64,000 nucleotides of DNA, from contig OX337240.1 of NCBI GenBank assembly GCA_946965045.2, positions 2,294,001 to 2,358,000 of the forward strand, in the 5' to 3' direction. A program made the translations under genes and the position numbers. Shown piece after piece: positions 52,801 through 62,149 of this stretch. The first letter of the stretch is position 1, and the number at the start of each line of letters is the position of its first letter. This DNA is from Epithemia pelagica (taxonomy: Eukaryota > Bacillariophyta > Bacillariophyceae > Surirellales > Surirellaceae). The notes under the pieces are model-generated. The model searched no databases, was not told where the DNA came from, and was given only the letters and a program-made list of their open reading frames with translations.

Positions 52801-54780
52801 TACCGTACGAACGCCGCGCTCGGCCACACCGTTTTGGTGATGGGCCCCCACACCAGAAAACGACAGGGACTGACCAGCATGTTTCACTGCGTCCACAAAC
52901 TTGGTATTGCCAAAAGGGGCATTATCCGCCAGATACGACTTGACGGTGACTCCATGGTCCTGTGCAAACCGTTCGAACTGAAGTTTGGCTTCGATGGTTT
53001 CACCAGTGTTTAGGGAGACTTGATGTACACAATGCATCAGTCCCGTAGCATGGTCGATAAAGAGCGTGCCGCCAGTGTACTGGTCCTTCTTTGGTTCTTT
53101 GCCGCGTGTATGCGGAAGACGGCCAGTCAACGTCGAGTCATATTGGTCAAGACTGACGCAGTCACCGGGACGAAGATTATTTGACCGAGTGACCATAAAA
53201 CGACCATCCTTGGTGTTAGTGTGCTGTGTGTTTGCACCGCGACGCCGCTGTTTTCCCAATTGACAGGCGGCACATCGCAAACCGTTGACGGGACAACTTG
53301 ACACGTGACGGTGTCGTGTCCGAAGGATTCGGCGTCGATCGGTTTTAGGATCTCGACACAAATCTTGGATCCACTCAAAATTCGCATGGCCTAGCTTCCA
53401 GTGCCATGTCAACAGCTCTCTTTGAGCCTGTGTTACATTTTGATTCACTTCGTCCGCTACCGACATCAAACCATGACAATCAAACTCTTTGGACAATGCC
53501 ATGACATCTTCAAAGGCAAGTCCCATCTTGGTTTGGCGGCCAGACAGCATTAAGGGGAGATTGCTGTTGGGATGAAAGGGAAACTCTAGTTCGCTTCCAT
53601 CATGAAGAGTCAACCTGGAACGGAAGGCATTAACCGACAATTCGCCTTTGGCTTGTTCTTGGAAGTAGGTTTGGGGGCTAAACAGGCGGATTTGCGCCTC
53701 TGGAACGTAATAGGCACGTGTTCGGATGGTTCGTACCACTCCAAACACGTCCTTCAGTGTCCATGCAGCCATCCCTACTCCAACCACAGTCGTTGTACTC
53801 GACAATCCATTGAGCTCGGTTGTCTCACAATCCTTGATTGGTCCATCGAAATCTTCCAGCCGAGGAGTCAAAGACGTTGATGCTCCTGTATCAATCACTA
53901 CAGGAAGGTCGGCATCATCGGCTGCATTGAGATAGACTGACATGCGTTGCTGCAGCAAAGGTGGCAGTGATCCTTGTTTGACTTGGGAAGGCACAGCACC
54001 AGTCAGCTTGGCAGCAGCAATCATTGCTTTTTGCATGCGTTTCTTTGGTGCATGACTTTTGGAGAAAGGTGACCCACTCAGTACCCGTATAGCGTGGAAC
54101 TGGGCTAGAGGATCTGGACCTTTTCTTGGCCAAGGCTTGAAGATGGCATCTTCCAGCTCCTCCATCGTTCCAAACCAACGAGAAAGTCGCTCTGATGTTC
54201 GATCTGGCGGCTCCTCTTGTTGTATTGTCCACGTTGTAGGGACATAGATTCCTTGGAAGTTAAACTCATAGCTATCCGTTGCACTTCTTCGTGGTATGGT
54301 AGCTTTCTTGTGTTTCGGTTTCTTGCCTCGCCTTGCGCGTCGTCTTGGAAGGCGCGCTCTGGCTTTAGTAAAGGGAGTCCGTTGAATATCAATCGTACCA
54401 GCCCATGTAACCGTCGAATCCGTTACGACGTTAAAGGCCATACTCTGTGTGGTAAAGCGCCGTCGTACGTGATAAATCCGAGTCTTGCGACGTCGTCGTA
54501 TCTGGTTGGGACCAAACATCGCACGCGAAAAAGGGTTGCGTCCACGTGCACCTCCCTCTCGCAAACAGATGGAGACGAAAGACGCACAAGCGAACGGACA
54601 AAGGGGGCAATACTGTGACTCAAAGGACAAGGCCCAGTGCATCATGGAACGAAAACACAAAACGAGGATCACAGAAAAAGAAAACAACAACCAAACTGAG
54701 GTTACCCAGGTATCCCTCCTGGGAAGAGAGGTTTGAGGGAAAGGGTGGCCTGCATCGACACGAGGTCGACGGCCACGCCA
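49888..54780 (-). CDS. Copia pol: protease, integrase, reverse transcriptase, RNase H
   Basis: Open from the codon after the gag TGA (54780) to 49888: 1630 codons without a stop. In order: an aspartic protease with VVIDTGASTSLTP; integrase with the HHCC module (LTWHWKLGHANF and CAACQLGKQ) and core D...D...E (DQYDST, YLADNAPFGN, GVAERGVRT); a long acidic/Pro linker; RT with the Copia signatures VDYTAAFLHAP, RSLYGLKQAPR and catalytic YVDDTLFY; RNase H with DADFAG and MEAEYNALSE; ending TKGLTQTTFEHIRKLLCGW. There is no ATG near the start, which is in the same frame as gag, so translation probably depends on reading through the gag stop. All catalytic residues seen are intact. Confidence 0.93.
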   Translation of the reverse strand, partial: WRGRRPRVDAGHPFPQTSLPRRDTWVTSVWLLFSFSVILVLCFRSMMHWALSFESQYCPLCPFACASFVSICLREGGARGRNPFSRAMFGPNQIRRRRKTRIYHVRRRFTTQSMAFNVVTDSTVTWAGTIDIQRTPFTKARARLPRRRARRGKKPKHKKATIPRRSATDSYEFNFQGIYVPTTWTIQQEEPPDRTSERLSRWFGTMEELEDAIFKPWPRKGPDPLAQFHAIRVLSGSPFSKSHAPKKRMQKAMIAAAKLTGAVPSQVKQGSLPPLLQQRMSVYLNAADDADLPVVIDTGASTSLTPRLEDFDGPIKDCETTELNGLSSTTTVVGVGMAAWTLKDVFGVVRTIRTRAYYVPEAQIRLFSPQTYFQEQAKGELSVNAFRSRLTLHDGSELEFPFHPNSNLPLMLSGRQTKMGLAFEDVMALSKEFDCHGLMSVADEVNQNVTQAQRELLTWHWKLGHANFEWIQDLCRDPKTDRRRILRTRHRHVSSCPVNGLRCAACQLGKQRRRGANTQHTNTKDGRFMVTRSNNLRPGDCVSLDQYDSTLTGRLPHTRGKEPKKDQYTGGTLFIDHATGLMHCVHQVSLNTGETIEAKLQFERFAQDHGVTVKSYLADNAPFGNTKFVDAVKHAGQSLSFSGVGAHHQNGVAERGVRTVTSWARTMMLHAVLHWPEHAHDLSLWPFALNHAVWMWNNLPKRGSFMAPLELFSGTVFPTLDHLHRSHVWGCPVYVLDPKIQDGKKLPKWSPRARRGQYLGVSPDHSSTVGLILNIATGYVSPQYHVVYDDLFSSVPNAETGGVLQQDMFTGSFWDQLVASGLERIDDGDFEDAQPQPPPLHQDWLTPDEIDALRHQQNDMARINPLPMPPILPPRAPAPEGAAAPEGALVPLAPEGEDNGDGEINDGEPLFPPLDLDVEPNPPAAPPDDDPQDLIPPLVMDGVWDGPNNSTIDSGDEVVIFENEEQDVEDPVRAQEKMRRAQHLEQPDEMHFGRGKRARKPNPKYAAYSRERWKEHALFGHDDYARLKVKRDCLNDSFLARLDWTSTIRDLKSSQSTLMSRILAMNTNPKTGTVEAMHPMFLITKADAADNPRWNEAMSGPDAAGFMEACKKEIDTLFRLMKAWIVVDREPWMNVIPSTWAFKRKRFPDGTVKKLKARFCARGDYQVEGIDFFDTFAPVVNWTTVRLMLILSIILNLATVQVDYTAAFLHAPIDRDPKWDSMTRQERERSGVYVEMPRGFGQDGKVLKLKRSLYGLKQAPRNFFQHFKGQLERVGFVAQDSVDPCLFISDKVIAVVYVDDTLFYSPKREYIDEVLNRLKTEEHAELDVEDSVAGFLGVHIERDETQGTIKLVQKGLIKRILEALQVGDLDRSCTPALSKPLIEDKNGDPPQGRYNYASVIGMLQYLQAHSRPDITYAVSQCARFAFSPKRSHEQAVEKIGQYLKHTQDQGLILKPATSLDIDCFVDADFAGLWPYEEKLDSTCVKSRTGFVICLANCPMVWTSKLQTSIALSTMEAEYNALSESLKSVLPLQELLTHVAEGVGLSKEYTTTFKTTIWEDNMGALTLANLEPGRITPRSKYYAVKIHWFRQHISDRLRVVKVDTTQQRADILTKGLTQTTFEHIRKLLCGW

Positions 54781-56373
54781 TCAAGATAAGTTCTGCACCT
54801 GGGTCATTAAAGACTCAAGGGTGCGCTCAAGAACGCGACGAGACTGAGCGTGGGTCGTCGCAGCAGAGCCAGTGGCAGCAACATTGGCAGTGGCACCAGC
54901 AAACCGCACTGGGGAGGTCGAGGTCGAAGAGTCGGTTGCTGGAGCGGCTTGATCGTTGGCAACATTGCCTTGAGGCTTGTTCCAACGTTTGGTAGTGGCA
55001 TCCCAGTGCATGGTTTTGCCATCAATGATGCGCTTGCCATTCTCGTCGGACGAAGGAGGGCGCCACTTGTTAGAGCTACGGTTACGATCGCCATTGCCGT
55101 TGCCAGCGCTGGCCTTCTTCTTGGCCTGATATTTTTGACGATTGGCCTCAATGAGGGCTTCGTTCTTTGGTTTGGGGCAGTCCTTGATGGTATGTTCCCC
55201 ACCACAGTTCCAACAGACGGGCTTCCATTTCCGAGAACCGCCGGAATCAGCCGTGAGGCCACCAGCCGTGAATGTAGAGGGGCTTCCCCGTGTCTTGCTC
55301 CCCGTCCAATCGTTGGAGCGACAAAGGGAGAGATATTCTTGCTCGGCTAGATCCAACAAGGCTTCAACAGAGGGGATCTGGAACTGTGCTTGGGTAGATG
55401 GCGTAGAGCGAGTCAAGGCGCCAGCAATGCGTGCTTGGCTCTCAATTAGCTCAAACACTTTATTAAACTGATCCACGGAACTAGTCTGTAAGACCTTTAG
55501 AACCGTTTTAGAGAAATCATCGGGAACATTCGAAATTGCCTCCAATCGTTCGTGAGCACCGAGGATGAGGCTTACGATCTTAGAAACATTCTCCCCACGG
55601 ACTTTAGAAATCTTAAGATTTTCAACTGTGTCTACAAGATTCTTCGTTGCTTGTTCGGTGTGGGTCACGAGAAGCTTCATCATGATCACAAAAAGTAAAG
55701 GACCACCTTGCTGTTCGGTCTTGTAACGTTTGTACCGTTCATAGACCTTGGTCCAAAGGGAATTCTTCATGCTGGCCTCAAGTTGCTTCGCGGTTAACAT
55801 TAAGTTTTCACGATACCAAGACTTACTCGGCCATGTGGAATACCACTCGTTACTGGCAGCGACTTCTTCTTCGGAGAGATCTGCATAGAACAGATATAAA
55901 TCCTTGGGTGTCGTATTCGTCTTGAGGTTCGGTCCTGTTCCATCAGGTACAACAATAATAAACACATCATGCATGTCGTACGTAATATGTTGGCTCTTCA
56001 GACGAGACACCAAAAGATTCAAATTGTAACACTCCTCCAGCTGTTTCACGTCTGTGATGTTAGCTGATAGGAGATCAAACTTGGCAGGGGTTGAAGTAGC
56101 AGCCTTCGAGAAGAGTTCCTGGCGCTTCTCTGCACCCATCCCTTCTCGGTCTTCTTTCTTGAACAGGGCTGTCTCCACATCTTCAGACCGTGTGGCACTT
56201 GTGTTCACTTCAACCTCTTCTCCGTTAATAATTACTTTATTACTCATCGTTTCGATACTACTTAAACTTGAGTCTTCAGAGGACGACCAACCTGGTATTC
56301 TCGTGGAACCGGAATCCAAGCTTGAGTCTTCAGCAGCTGCTCCTACTCTGAGAAAGTCAGCTATCCTTTCCAT
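54781..56373 (-). CDS. Copia gag
   Basis: A 530-residue structural protein from ATG 56373. An acidic N-terminus precedes the capsid-like helical region (~100-350, with KDLYLFYADLSEEEVAASNE and NKVFELIESQARIAGALTR). A zinc knuckle of the form CX2CX3HX4C (CWNCGGEHTIKDC, near 405) follows, one residue shorter between C and H than the usual CX2CX4HX4C and as seen in diatom Copia elements. The tail is basic, then Ala/Thr-rich. It ends at TGA 54781-54783, in frame with pol. Confidence 0.92.
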   Translation of the reverse strand: MERIADFLRVGAAAEDSSLDSGSTRIPGWSSSEDSSLSSIETMSNKVIINGEEVEVNTSATRSEDVETALFKKEDREGMGAEKRQELFSKAATSTPAKFDLLSANITDVKQLEECYNLNLLVSRLKSQHITYDMHDVFIIVVPDGTGPNLKTNTTPKDLYLFYADLSEEEVAASNEWYSTWPSKSWYRENLMLTAKQLEASMKNSLWTKVYERYKRYKTEQQGGPLLFVIMMKLLVTHTEQATKNLVDTVENLKISKVRGENVSKIVSLILGAHERLEAISNVPDDFSKTVLKVLQTSSVDQFNKVFELIESQARIAGALTRSTPSTQAQFQIPSVEALLDLAEQEYLSLCRSNDWTGSKTRGSPSTFTAGGLTADSGGSRKWKPVCWNCGGEHTIKDCPKPKNEALIEANRQKYQAKKKASAGNGNGDRNRSSNKWRPPSSDENGKRIIDGKTMHWDATTKRWNKPQGNVANDQAAPATDSSTSTSPVRFAGATANVAATGSAATTHAQSRRVLERTLESLMTQVQNLS

Positions 56374-56556
56374 TCACTGGAAAATCGCAACGAAACCACC
56401 TGGTTCTTGCTTCTTCGACGCACCACCGTTCTTTAAACGGGCTATCGAAACTGGTAGGTCTTGGGGACTTCAACGGCCGCTTGTACGGATTTCCTCAACG
56501 TCAAACGCTTGAACTGGTCCACCAAATCGTTATGGTCTTTTCGCAACAGGCTTCAA

Positions 56557-56580
56557 TGCGTGATACTTGGGCTCATAACC
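56557..56580 (-). other. primer-binding site, tRNA-Met anticodon-arm type
   Basis: On the element strand GGTTATGAGCCCAAG starts immediately after the 5' LTR. Its complement, CTTGGGCTCATAACC, reads like the anticodon stem-loop of a CAU (Met) tRNA, not a tRNA 3' end. Drosophila Copia has the similar GGTTATGGGCCCAG at the same place and is primed by an internally cut initiator tRNA-Met. Confidence 0.8.
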
Positions 56581-56749
56581 TGAAAAGGGTATGTATTCGT
56601 AAAATTATGATAGAAGATTACCTAGTTCGTACGTTCCTAAAAGATATGCAAGTAGTGCGTCATCCAGAGTGTGAGGCTGGTTGGGCAAGGTGACGTCGAC
56701 CCTATACGTCAGCCCTATGGCTAGTCTCCATTAGGTCGCGCCCTTTTCA
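56581..56749 (-). repeat. 5' LTR
   Basis: 169 bp, identical to the LTR at 49652-49820; on the minus strand it begins the element. Followed on the right by the second ATGTC. Confidence 0.96.
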
Positions 56750-57409
56750 ATGTCCAGCCCCACACGAGAACAAGAAATCAACGAACTGGTAAACGAATTG
56801 AGTGTGTTATCGGTGTGACAACGTGAGATTGTACAGCGGATCAAGGACCTACGAGAACCCAACACCCCTCCTCCTGTGGCCTTCACAGTCGCCCAGGCCG
56901 AGGCAGGATACGAAAGAGGAGACAGTGACAACGAGACAAGTCCAAGGAACGCAACCGATTCAAGAACCGAGCAAGACTCCCACGCAGCAGCCAGTGTTGC
57001 CAGCTCTACTGTCGAAGTCATTGGAGTACAAAGACACTCCAAAGCCAGAGCCCAACAGGCAGAACCGGAGCACACGCCGGCTGAACGAGCGGCACTCCGC
57101 ATCGGATGCATTTTGTGGACGTCCGGTGCGACAGGACAAAGATACATCATCCATCCACAACGACGAGCTTTCTGAGTGGGTGACATCGTGCGCATCCGCA
57201 ACCCATCGACACCGTATATTGGCCAAGCTCCCACCATTCGTGACGGAACTGGTGTAGTTGCCCGAGTCACAGGCAAGCAAGTCGTCGTCCATACCGACAG
57301 TGGACAGGAGGTCCGACGGGCCAAGACAAACATCCGTTACCTTTCTACGGAGCATGATGAGCAGTTCTCACGCGCCCAACCAGTCAAGCCCCTGACAAGA
57401 AGTGGGTGA
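56750..57409 (+). pseudogene. relict ORF split by the Copia insertion
   Basis: Joining the target duplication to the right flank gives a + strand frame starting ATG TCC AGC CCC ACA, then REQEINELVNELSVLSV, a TGA (about 56809), and REIVQRIKDLREPNTPPP. Later blocks (VGDIVRIRNPSTPYIGQ; GTGVVARVTGKQVVVHTDSG; RRAKTNIRYLS) look like the SH3/KOW-like stretch at the end of some retroelement gag-type proteins. At least one stop and one frame change interrupt it. The origin as an older mobile element is inference. Confidence 0.45.
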
Positions 57410-58403
57410 TCCAGAACGGAACGAGAAAAATGAACCATGCGAGCTGCCAACGACACATTCTAGAGTTCAAGAAAGATGAGAGTGTGTCTACAACAACGAT
57501 TTGGCGATGTCCAAGGTACTTGCAAAAGATTGGTGTTTTTGTGAGTCACATACATTCATTGAAAACCCGGTCAAGCTTTGTTCTGTTGAAAATGAGAAGC
57601 CGTGTGGTCGTCGGATGCTGATCGACAACGGAAAGTGCCGGTGATTTTGCGACTTTCTACGATGCCGTCTGAGTTGATGCCCAAGTCCTGGGCTTGGTGA
57701 TTGTTGTTGTGGAATTTGGAAACAACAGTGACTATCGACCCCAACGATGCAAAGCATCATCATTAAAGAAGTCGCGACGAAGGCATGCCTTGCGAGCCAT
57801 GATAGTCCCGAAAACAGAGCGGGCATGACAAGAAGAAAACTACTTAGTCATTTTTCGTTCTCTTAACTGTATAGGAAACGGTCGAATCGCCAGGGAATAC
57901 TGGAAGAGACTGGAGCCTTATTGATGGACTTGGAGGTCCGAGACACGTCACGATTTCGTCCGCCACTTGTTGGAAAGCAGGGGAAACGTACGGTATTTAG
58001 GGGGCATTCGAAACTGAATAGGGGGCCAATTTCGGGGGAAGGCTTGTTCCAATCCCGCGGGAGCAAGAACGACAGCGATTCCTTATGAACCCTAGCGCTA
58101 TTTATAGTCGCGTTTAGGTCAAGCATATATTCGTTAACATTCAAACCTTTGAGACAAACACAAAACGTCGATAAGGAGTATGCAAAACTCGAAAATTTGG
58201 AACGGACGCGCCCATAACCAAAGCGAACGACCAAAGTGTCGTCCTCCTTTATAGTGTGGAGAGAATAGAATAGAAGAGAAGGGAAGGGAAGAGAGAAAGA
58301 GAGAATTAGAGAGACGACGATCTCCTCGAATAGAGCATCTCCGTGAGACAAATTGTGTCAGTGAAGCAACACCAAGAAGAAGAACCATCATCATCCTTGG
58401 ACC
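57410..58403. other. intergenic, upstream of the exchanger
   Basis: About 1 kb. The left part has no clear coding character; 57998-58121 is copy B of the dispersed repeat; the last 150 nt are purine-rich (GAGAAGGGAAGGG) and probably the exchanger 5' UTR. Confidence 0.45.
57998..58121. repeat. dispersed repeat, copy B
   Basis: Related to 48005-48119; the central ~40 nt are nearly identical and the end CGCGTTTAGGTCA is shared, while the middle ~50 nt have diverged. Confidence 0.8.
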
Positions 58404-61180
58404 ATGGTGGCTGTCACCACCGCATGTCAAGGTGCAACCGACGTCCCAACAACAAGAACAGCCAAACCAACGTCGTTGTCCTCACTGGCCACCATGAATC
58501 ATCATGTCTTTCAAACCCGATTTGCTCTCATCATGACGACTGTCACCTTGGCTGGTTTGGCAGTCTTGTCCGTTTGGTACAACGACAACGACCATCCCGA
58601 GTCGTTCCACACCATGAATCATTCTCCACGATGGTTGCAAGACAATAATAATGACAATGACGACGACGATGACAACGACGACAACAACAATGCCAATGGG
58701 GATTATTCCAATTATTCGTGCAACAATTTGTATTCGATTGTTCCGAATGCGGGAGAGGCGCAATGTCACTTTGCGCGCACGTGCAATCAAGGTGTGGGAG
58801 TTTGGGCCCCCCTCGTGTTTTGTATGCACGACCATGCCGTTCTCAGCTTTCATTCCCTCTTGGGCATTTTGACTCCCATTGTATTGTTATGGCTCGTCTT
58901 GTTGTTTCGATTGTTGGGAAGTACGGCGGAAGAATACTTTTCTCCCGCCTTGGAAATGTTTTCCATCAAATTGGGCTTACCGCCGCGATTTGCCGGTGTG
59001 AGTTTGTTGGCCTTGGGCAATGGTGCCGCCGATGTGTCGGCGACCGTCAGTGCCATTACCAATGACCCGGAACATGGCTATTTACTCAGTTTGGGCGCCT
59101 TGACCGGTGCCGCCATGGTCATTTCCAGTGTCGTGTCGGCCCTCGTGGTCTTGGTGGCCGGCGGTGTCCCCTGTCGTGGTGCCTTGGTCCGCGATGTCGC
59201 CGCCTTGGGCGTGGCTGTCTTGCTCGTGTGGTATCAATTGGGTGGACGGCTGTCGACCGGGATTGTCCACAGTGATGCCGGAACGGTTGGTCCCGAAACG
59301 GTGACGCTTTTTTTGAGCAGTTACATTTTGTTTGTCGTTTTGGTCTTGTGTGCCGATGTCTATCATCGAGCGGTCGTGGTCCCCCGCCGTCGGGAACGAG
59401 CCCATGCTGCCGAACGACAACGACAAGTTCAAGAAGCCCAACAGGTTGTGCAACAACAACAGCAACAACAACAAGCAGGAGCAGCTGCAGCCGATCAACA
59501 ACCAGGAGAGCAAGCAGCAGATCCACAACCACCTCAAACGGATGCACCACCAGCTTCGCGTCGTCCGCATCGATCCTTGTCGGCCGTGGTGACGGCCTTT
59601 TCCAATTACGACAATCCCGATCCAAACAACAATACTACTACTACTACAGCCTTGTTGAGCAATCCCCACGCTTGGAGAGGAGTGGACAGTGACGAAATGG
59701 CACACGAACGACCCGTCATGTTGCATGGCAGTCAGGGATTGCTCACCACCCTCCAACAACCATCCTCCGCACAACAACAACAATCCTCGGAACAAGCACA
59801 GCCACAAGCACAAGACACTCCCTATACCATGATGGAAGATGCCATGGATCAAACCGATGTCACATTGCCGGGTCCAACGGACGGTGTGTTGCTACAAGTG
59901 GGTGGAGGATTGCAACCGACATCGCCCTCCCATTGGATGGACGGAACAGCGACGACACGCGTGTCGTGGCGAGAATCGTTCGAATTGGCCCTGATTGAAT
60001 TAAAACACACGGCCGATCAACAATGGGAAGATATTGCCTACAATGGCGATTTGGATATCGTGACCAAATGGCTCATGATGTTGGAAACCCCCTTTGTCGT
60101 GATGCGCAAAATAACAGTGCCCATTCCGTGTGAAGGCTTTTACAATCGATCCTTGATTGCTCTCAGTGTGGCATTGTCCCCGCCATGGATTGGCTGGTAT
60201 TGTCATTCCAATTTGCATGTCTGGGTCTGGAATCGATCCTGGTTTTATGGATATTGGATGACCACCGTCGTGGTAGCCCTGGCCGTCTTGAGACATGGAC
60301 CGCCCAGTCCCTCCACGACACTGGTGCCGCAACAAGCCAGTAGCAATGGAGACGGCAGTCTCCTGGTGTCACCACCACCGCCGTCGGAAATGAATTTGTG
60401 GGTGGCTACACCCTTGGCCTTGTATGGGTTTGGTGTGGCCGCGACATGGATTGATACCATTGCCAATGCCTTGGTATCGCTGTTGGATTTTATTGGCATT
60501 GTCTTGAGGATTCCCGGTCCCATTGTGGGTTTGACCATTTTGGCCTGGGGCAATTCCATGAGTGATTTGAGTGCCAACATGACCATGGCCCGCAAGGGAT
60601 TGGCCAACATGGCCATGACGGCCTGTTTTGCCGGACCCTTTTTTAACTTTTTGGTCGGCTTGGGTGCCGGCTTTTCGACCCTGGCCGCCAAGACGGGACA
60701 AGTGGAACGACAAGTCCAATTGGAACCCGCCATTACGACCGGATTTTGGTTCCTGGCCTTGAATTCCCTCGTCTTGCTCGTGACGGGATTGTGTTGGAAC
60801 CATCACCCACCATCACAGCACAACAACTCGTCGACTACTACTACTACCGATGCTCCTGCTACTCCCGGAGAACCTGTGACACCAACCACCACCACCACAA
60901 GTCCACCACCACCGGAAGGAGGAGGAGGAGGTGGACGGATTCCCAAAAAATATGGATACATTGCGGTACGTGGCAAGAAACAAACGAAACACGCGAGAAG
61001 GTCGGCAACGAAACGTATCATTGATTCGTGTCTCACGTGTGTATGTATGTGTGTTGCAATTCTATACTTGTCGGAATGATTTTTCCTTTTTTTATACAGT
61101 TGACGTTGTATTCCATCTATGTCATTACCTCCATCACGGTCCAATATTCGTCATCGTCGGGTCAAGAACCAGACGAATAA
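58404..61180 (+). CDS. cation/Ca2+ exchanger, NCLX/CCX type, two exons
   Basis: An 880-residue membrane antiporter expected to swap Ca2+ for Na+, K+ or H+. Exon 1 is 58404-60965 and exon 2 is 61100-61180. The 134-nt intron (donor GTACGT, acceptor TTTATACAG, phase 0) restores the final helix LTLYSIYVITSITV; without splicing the frame ends in a spurious tail at 61079. The N-terminus has a signal-anchor-like helix and an Asn/Asp-rich loop. The alpha-1 repeat is near 205 (LALGNGAADVSATVSAI) and alpha-2 near 716 (WGNSMSDLSANMTMARKG, then FAGPFFNFLVGLG), both with the acidic residue used for ion binding. A ~200-residue Gln/Pro-rich cytosolic loop separates the halves. The ATG has a strong context (ACCATGG). 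Organelle not predictable. Confidence 0.9.
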
Positions 61181-62149
61181 AGAAACAATGAAAGACTCTC
61201 ATACGAACTATATTACCTAATAATATAACATAGAGACGACACATGGCGTCATGTGGATCACACAGAAAGAAGGGTTGGATCTCCTTGGACGCTCTCTTCG
61301 ACGACGAATCTATACGTATGTATTTCAAGTCTTTCTTTCTCTACTACTACTTTATAGATTGGTAGTTGGCAACACCACAGACAGAGTGAGGAGCCTTTCA
61401 AGTATCACCACCCTCGAAGGAGCGTTCTCCAGTTCTTGTTCTTGCGGTTTGGGACTCTCGTTTTGTTGGACCCAATTCGGACGGCTACAGTATCGAAGGC
61501 ACCCTGGAACCTCTCCAGATTGTTAGCGAGTGGACTCGTTGCGTTGGACGTTGGACCCAATCTTTGACGGGAATAGAGCTGGTCCCTGTCTGAAACTTCA
61601 CGTCAATTCTGTGTCCGGCGTCCTTTCGCGTCGGGCGCGCCTTGCTTTTGTAGGGGAGGGCGCCAGCCCGACGAGCATGGCGTTCTGCGTTTTGAGTTTT
61701 GAGGTGATTGAAGACACTAGGTGTCTCCACTTTCCACTTTCGACTTCCTCCCTCCAACAGCAACATACCTACGAGAGTCAAATACTCGACCGACTGCCCT
61801 CTGGCGCCATTTCGACGCGGGGGAGCAGCCCTCTGCATATGTCACCAATAATGGATGGACACTGATTTGATGGTGATGGAACATTAGATGTGAGAAGAGA
61901 GAGAAAAATTGTGTGAACAATACTAGTGTTCGAGCTGTGGAATTCTGCTTTCCAGAACTACAACGATTCAAGATAGCCTTGCACACAGCAATGTCACAAA
62001 TAATCGGATTATTGTTGAATTGGTGTGTTATACAAAGAGATAGAATTGAACCTTTAGCAGTGGCAAGAATATGCTCCATGCATACACACACTGTGACATG
62101 TATGTGTTTCCATGTCACTCTCTCAATCCCATCGTTCCCATCCCGTCAT
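61181..62149. other. intergenic between convergent genes
   Basis: About 970 nt. ORFs of ~110 codons on both strands (61485-61838 -, 61530-61865 +) overlap each other and have no features; not accepted. Confidence 0.45.

Larger units (their letters stand above)
49652..56749 (-). mobile_element. complete Ty1/Copia LTR retrotransposon (CoDi-like)
   Basis: A 7098-bp element on the minus strand. Two 169-bp LTRs are identical in my reading; each runs TGAAAAGGG...CCCTTTTCA. The 5-bp target duplication ATGTC flanks both ends (49647-49651 and 56750-56754). A primer-binding site lies at 56557-56580 and a purine tract beside the 3' LTR. Domain order gag-PR-IN-RT-RNaseH identifies Copia. Identical LTRs imply very recent insertion. 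The only coding anomaly is one in-frame TGA between gag and pol. Confidence 0.96.

Noticed and set aside
57488-57826. 112-codon minus-strand ORF
   Set aside because: No recognisable feature and it overlaps the relict element region; not distinguishable from chance.
59082-59852. 256-codon minus-strand ORF
   Set aside because: Antisense to the exchanger loop and alpha-1 region.
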